Source of the DNA: Chromera velia
Lineage: Eukaryota > Sar > Chromeraceae
Direction of reading: 5' to 3'
Assembly: GCA_018398765.1 (NCBI GenBank)
Contig: JAHBMJ010001953.1
Coordinates: forward strand, 23,677-87,676
Length of the DNA stretch: 64,000 nucleotides
Part shown: piece after piece, positions 60,111-64,000 of the stretch
Position numbering within the stretch: the stretch's first letter is position 1
Layout of the letters: each line of letters opens with the position of its first letter
Made by a program: the position numbers and the translations under genes
Notes under the pieces: model-generated
What the model was told of the DNA's origin: nothing
The model's database searches: none
What the model saw: the letters and a program-made list of their open reading frames with translations, nothing else

Positions 60111-62588
60111 GGGACTGAGCTACTTGGAGTATCGGCTCTACACGCTGCTGCTTGTAGGGTTCGTTGCTGGTGCTCTTTTGCTCTTAGAGTGGTTCATGCG
60201 CCACTATAACATTCTTCCTTACGCATTTAGGTGTTTCAAGGTCGAAAGGCGCCGGATTTTCTGCTTTGGTACAGACATCACGCTTCATCAGTTGGGAAAG
60301 AATGTGCGCAAAGAAGCCAAGATGTGTCTGCGGCTCACTTTGGTTGTTGCCTTTGCCTACGTATGGGAGCAGCTGGTCATTGAAACGAGTGTGACCACTG
60401 CAGGCACCAGACCAGAAGAACAGTGTGAGAACGGAATGGACTGCTTCCAGGCCCCTTTGAGTTTTGACACGCTTCTGGCGAATGCCGATGCCGCTATCGA
60501 TTGCTCGAAAGTCCAGGAGCTGAACCTCAGCCAGTCTTCCTTCGTCAACTGCCTCAAATTCCGAAATCCAAACATCATTGAGCTGCTGGCTCAAGGCGCC
60601 ATCACTTACTCCCTTGTACTCCTAAACCTTCGCGCTTACGAACTGCTCACCTGGCTGGCACTTCGTGCGCGCTGGGTGGAATGTCTGTATTACTTTGTCG
60701 CCATCGTATACGTCATTGCGGTGGTCATTCTTTTTCTTGTTGGGGCGCTGGGACAATTCGTGAATTCATTTCTGGCTTTTGCGACCATGTTTGAGTTTGC
60801 TGCCCTCCTCAAGATAGCAGCGTGGTCTGCCTGCTACATCAGACAGCTGAAGAAGTTGCACATCTTTCTTGCGCAAGGCAATTCAATTGACAACAACCAC
60901 CACAAGTTAGTTTCTTGGTGACTTTCAATCAAATGATTGCCCTCTGATTTGTGCTCCACATTCCCACTTGAACTGATTTTTGCATCTGCCGGAACAGCCT
61001 CTCCTGACACTGATCTCGTTTGCTTCATTCTGTGATATTCTGAACTCTGACGTCCTTGGGTGATTCGCCAACACTGAACTCTGAGGGGTTCCTTGAATGA
61101 AAGGGGACGAAACTGTCGGAAATCTCGTGTTTTTATTTGTCTTCCGTCTGACGAAAGAAGAATTGGTGGTGGCAGCAGTGCACTGAACTCTTGCTCTTCT
61201 TCCTCTTTGCATGCGTGTATTGATCACTTCTCACTTTTCCCTTTTTTCGTCGTGTGCTCTTCGATTGGCCGTGTCGACCCCTGCCCTGTCACGTCCGTGT
61301 TTGTGCTCCGGTGTGATGCAGTGAGGAAACATCCCTACCGCCTCCAATGAAAGACAACCGCCCTGGTCCGGGCAGCCAGGCCGAGAAACAACCGCTGACG
61401 GCAGGGGAAGGGGGAGGGGGGGCGGAAGGGGGTGGGAAAGCGTTAGCTGCCTGTGATGCTTTCCAGGCGTCCCCTGCTTTAGAAGCCGTTTGTAAAGCGG
61501 AGGTGAAAGCGGCGGAGGCAAAAGGAATGAAATCGAACGCTGAAAATGAGGGGGGAGGCAGAGACGCACTCCTGAAAGAAATGGAAGAAGGCGTGGCTGG
61601 GGCGTCAAATGGTGTCATGAAAGCGGAAAATGGGGAGGGGACAATGCAGCCCCGTCTTCCGCCGCCGCAGGCACGGAAAACCAGAAGCAGAGATCAGTTG
61701 TCCACCCCCACAGCAGCATTCCGCCCCGGTCTCACCCCGAGGGAAGAAACTTCCGATCCTTACATTCCACCCCCACGTCATTTCGGAAAGCCAGCCAACA
61801 TTCCGTACGCCCACTCCGGTCCGTTGGACACTACCGGTGCAGCTATTCGAGCCTCCGAGATTGCTTCAGACCTGGACGCAAGCCTTGAGGCGTTGTTAGC
61901 AACAACTCAGCAAAGAGTGACGGAAGAAGCCGCTGGCACTCAAGCTCCGTCGATGGTCGGCAAAGTCGCGTCTGCCATCGTGGGGGGGAGCACACGGATT
62001 GCCACCAGAATGGCAGAAGGTGTGGGTTTAAAACGGACAGTGACGAATCAGTCAAGTGATGAAGGACACGGAGGGCGTGCCGGGGGTAGACAGGGGACGT
62101 CGGCACGCGAACGAGCCAATTCTGCAGATTCACAAGCAGGCCCCGTCCCCTTGAGTCCCACAGCGGAGGGGAACGAGGACGTTCAGACTGAGGGTGGACA
62201 GAAACAGAAGGGAAAAGGACCAAAAAAATCCAGCTTTCGATTTGGAGGTAGCCAGAGACTGTCTGCAGAGAAAGACAGAGAATCGGGAGGCGAGGAGAAG
62301 AGTAAATCTGGATGGAGAAGCAGAGGAAAAGGAAGAGACAGTTTGAAGGAAAAGGAAAAGGGAAAGGAGGGGGATGAAAGTGCCGCGGCCCCTAGCGGGG
62401 GCAATTTCTTGTCCTCCCCAGGTAACGCCCCCTCTGCCTCCTCTAGGTCCCCCCCCCTGAAGGCCCCCCCTCCCCTTGCAGTTTCGGGTAGCGGTGCAGC
62501 TCCATCGGATGTCCTGGAGAGAGATGAAGTCCTTCCGGGGGCTCTAGAGGTTCCGTTTGTTCCTGCAGAGGAAGGGGTGGTCAGTTAG
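60103..62588 (+). CDS. Multi-pass membrane protein with long charged tail
   Basis: Exon 60103..60905 and exon 61322..62588 join in phase (AA/T) across GTTAGT...GCAG, giving 689 residues. The first 268 residues contain about five hydrophobic segments, near residues 11-32 (LYTLLLVGFVAGALLLLEWF), 72-90, 155-175, 192-217 and 223-245. A Cys-containing loop (EEQCENGMDCFQAP, then DCSKVQ) between the second and third may be extracytoplasmic. The remaining 420 residues are disordered, rich in Gly, Ser, Lys and Glu, and likely cytosolic. I do not recognise the family; a channel or transporter fragment cannot be excluded. An upstream exon is possible, but the ATG context is acceptable. Confidence 0.75.
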
Positions 62589-62891
62589 TTGATTTGACAA
62601 CATGAAATTCGTGACGAGATGACTCACCCTTTCCTCCTCCTCCTCCTCCCGTCTTTCGTTTGGGTCAATGCCTTTCTTTCGTCCGTTCCTTCGCTCTGTC
62701 TGTGTGCCTTCCTTCTATCTTTCGGAAAAAGAAGTCATATGGTATGTCTGTCTTTCCTCCGTCCTGTCGTGTTTATTTCTGTTTGTATTCCTTTTCTCTG
62801 TTTCCCCCCCCCCTCACTTCAATCTCTTCTTTCTCCGTCTCTCTGCATTGAAACTCTTCACTTCTGTTCTTGCTCTCACTAAAGGTGCCCC

Positions 62892-62964
<73 letters not shown>

Positions 62965-63490
62965 GTGCAGGATGCGTTACAGAAGTCATGACAGAGAGAC
63001 TGAGCGAAGGGCAAAAGGAAGAAAAAATGTGTTCCCGGAGAAGGAGGGGGGTGGTTGGTGTGCTCCCTCCATACGTCCCTCTTTTCTTTCGTCCACCGCT
63101 GCCGTCCAATCGGGAAATGAATTGAGTCATGGCACGGGGGCCCGGGATGATCGCGTTTCTTCCGATTCCTCCGAAAAGGGGACGGATGAAGAATGGTGAA
63201 AAGTCTCACCTCTGAAGTCCACTTGTGCAGTCCCTCTCGCTTCTTTAAGATTTTCCAGCGATCCACTGGACATCACTGGACCGCTACCTTCGATATTACC
63301 GTGTTTGTGGACTCTCTTCCTGCATCTGCCTCCCTTCCCTCTGATATCTCTTGTTGTTCCACGCTGGCGAAGCCATTTTTATTGCGGTTGCAAGTCGACA
63401 TGTGTATTTGCGTGGACTTGATCCTCAAAAAACAATATGTGCCTAAGATACTGTACTGCAACAAAACATTAACATATACATATAGAGCTC
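62589..63490. other. Downstream region with a possible extra exon
   Basis: A pyrimidine-rich stretch with (TC)n(TG)n at 62890-62966 ends in GTGCAG at 62970. The following frame starts at ATG 62972 (MRYRSHDRETERRAKGRK), stays open to about 63199 and ends in an acidic tail (SSEKGTDEEW). It may be an alternative last exon of the membrane-protein gene, but no phase-matched donor was found. Confidence 0.4.
62890..62966. repeat. (TC)n(TG)n microsatellite at a possible 3' splice site
   Basis: Runs directly into TGTGTGCAG. Unlike the ferlin cases the plus strand itself carries TC/TG, consistent with a plus-strand gene. Confidence 0.95.
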
Positions 63491-64000
63491 TGTATAAACT
63501 TTAAATAACGCTGATTGATTAATTTTTTTTTATTGATTGATTGATATGTTCCGCCTTAGGGCCTTCCCGCTATGTCTATCTGTCGCCATATTCATTCTCT
63601 GGCGCTTACTAATAATTGTAAATTGTTTTAAATTACTCTAAATTGCTCCAAAAATTGTTTTAGATACTTTAAATTATTTAGCTACATGACTCAGGCTTTA
63701 AATTACTGAATGGCCTAGTACTTAGCTAAATACTACTTCTTGCCTGGGTAGTTTTGAGATAGAGTTTAGAAGAGTACTAAACTTATATATACAGGATTAC
63801 AGGATTATATTATGTTTGGGGCCGGAGCCCTGGACCTGCGTGCCAGTTATCTGACGCCCGCCTTATCTCACTCAAATTAATTGATACTATTATAGAGTTG
63901 GTAGTACTTCATATTCAAACTTTCATACAAAAATATAGTATTAAGCTGGGTTAGGTGTACTCAGCCTATAGGTACTCGGCACTACTTCTATGAAGTTCTA
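63490..64000. repeat. AT-rich island with inverted copy of a dispersed repeat
   Basis: Very AT-rich, with (TTGA)n at 63532-63545. 63791-63866 is the reverse complement (about 80 per cent by eye) of 10271-10340. No ORF. The island continues past the window end. Confidence 0.6.

Overview
The window reads as nuclear DNA of an intron-rich unicellular alga of the chromerid/alveolate type. Chromera velia is my best guess, an inference with no database support. Reasons: GT-AG introns every 50-400 coding bases; large simple-sequence arrays inside introns; an ERI1-type nuclease, a TKL-like kinase and a very large ferlin, a family central to secretion in the related apicomplexans; and a pre-protein whose signal peptide is followed by Phe and an S/R-rich stretch, the mark of import into a complex (secondary) plastid. 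I see no rRNA, tRNA, CRISPR array or bacterial operon structure, and no retrovirus-like, Polinton-like or other viral remnant.

Layout. 0.4-0.9 kb: an unrecognised minus-strand ORF. 1.4-6.4 kb (minus): a six-exon ERI1-like 3'-5' exoribonuclease, rebuilt with every exon phase consistent; a 0.75-kb (CAGT)n array fills one intron. 7.2-7.9 kb (plus): a fasciclin (FAS1) protein with probable plastid targeting. 8.2-8.5 kb (minus): a weak coiled-coil exon. 9.7-10.5 kb: AT-rich, repeat-bearing DNA. 11-13 kb (minus): a leucine-rich-repeat gene with two frame breaks and an N gap. 15.2-21.6 kb (minus): a Pro/Gln-rich TKL-like protein kinase of at least 13 exons. 22.5-26.0 kb (plus): a four-exon, strongly codon-biased gene for a 968-residue secreted protein of unknown family. 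27.2-27.5 kb (minus): a possible two-exon 78-residue gene. 27.7-31.5 kb: an AT-rich repeat island with two related hAT-like non-autonomous elements carrying 8-bp target duplications and a 463-bp foldback element. 32.1-59.3 kb (minus): one ferlin gene filling 27 kb, with more than 50 exons, several C2 domains, a 28-cysteine exon and a C-terminal membrane anchor. 59.4-60.1 kb: unexplained minus ORFs. 60.1-62.6 kb (plus): a multi-pass membrane protein with a long charged tail. 63.5-64 kb: AT-rich repeat DNA.

The genes do not form an obvious pathway. The main leads are the giant ferlin with its cysteine-rich juxtamembrane segment, the secreted protein with an aromatic-Ala-Pro repeat array, the young transposon pair, and two genome-style patterns: iterated GTCA at 5' splice sites, and sense-strand TG/TC/TTTC microsatellites running into 3' splice sites.
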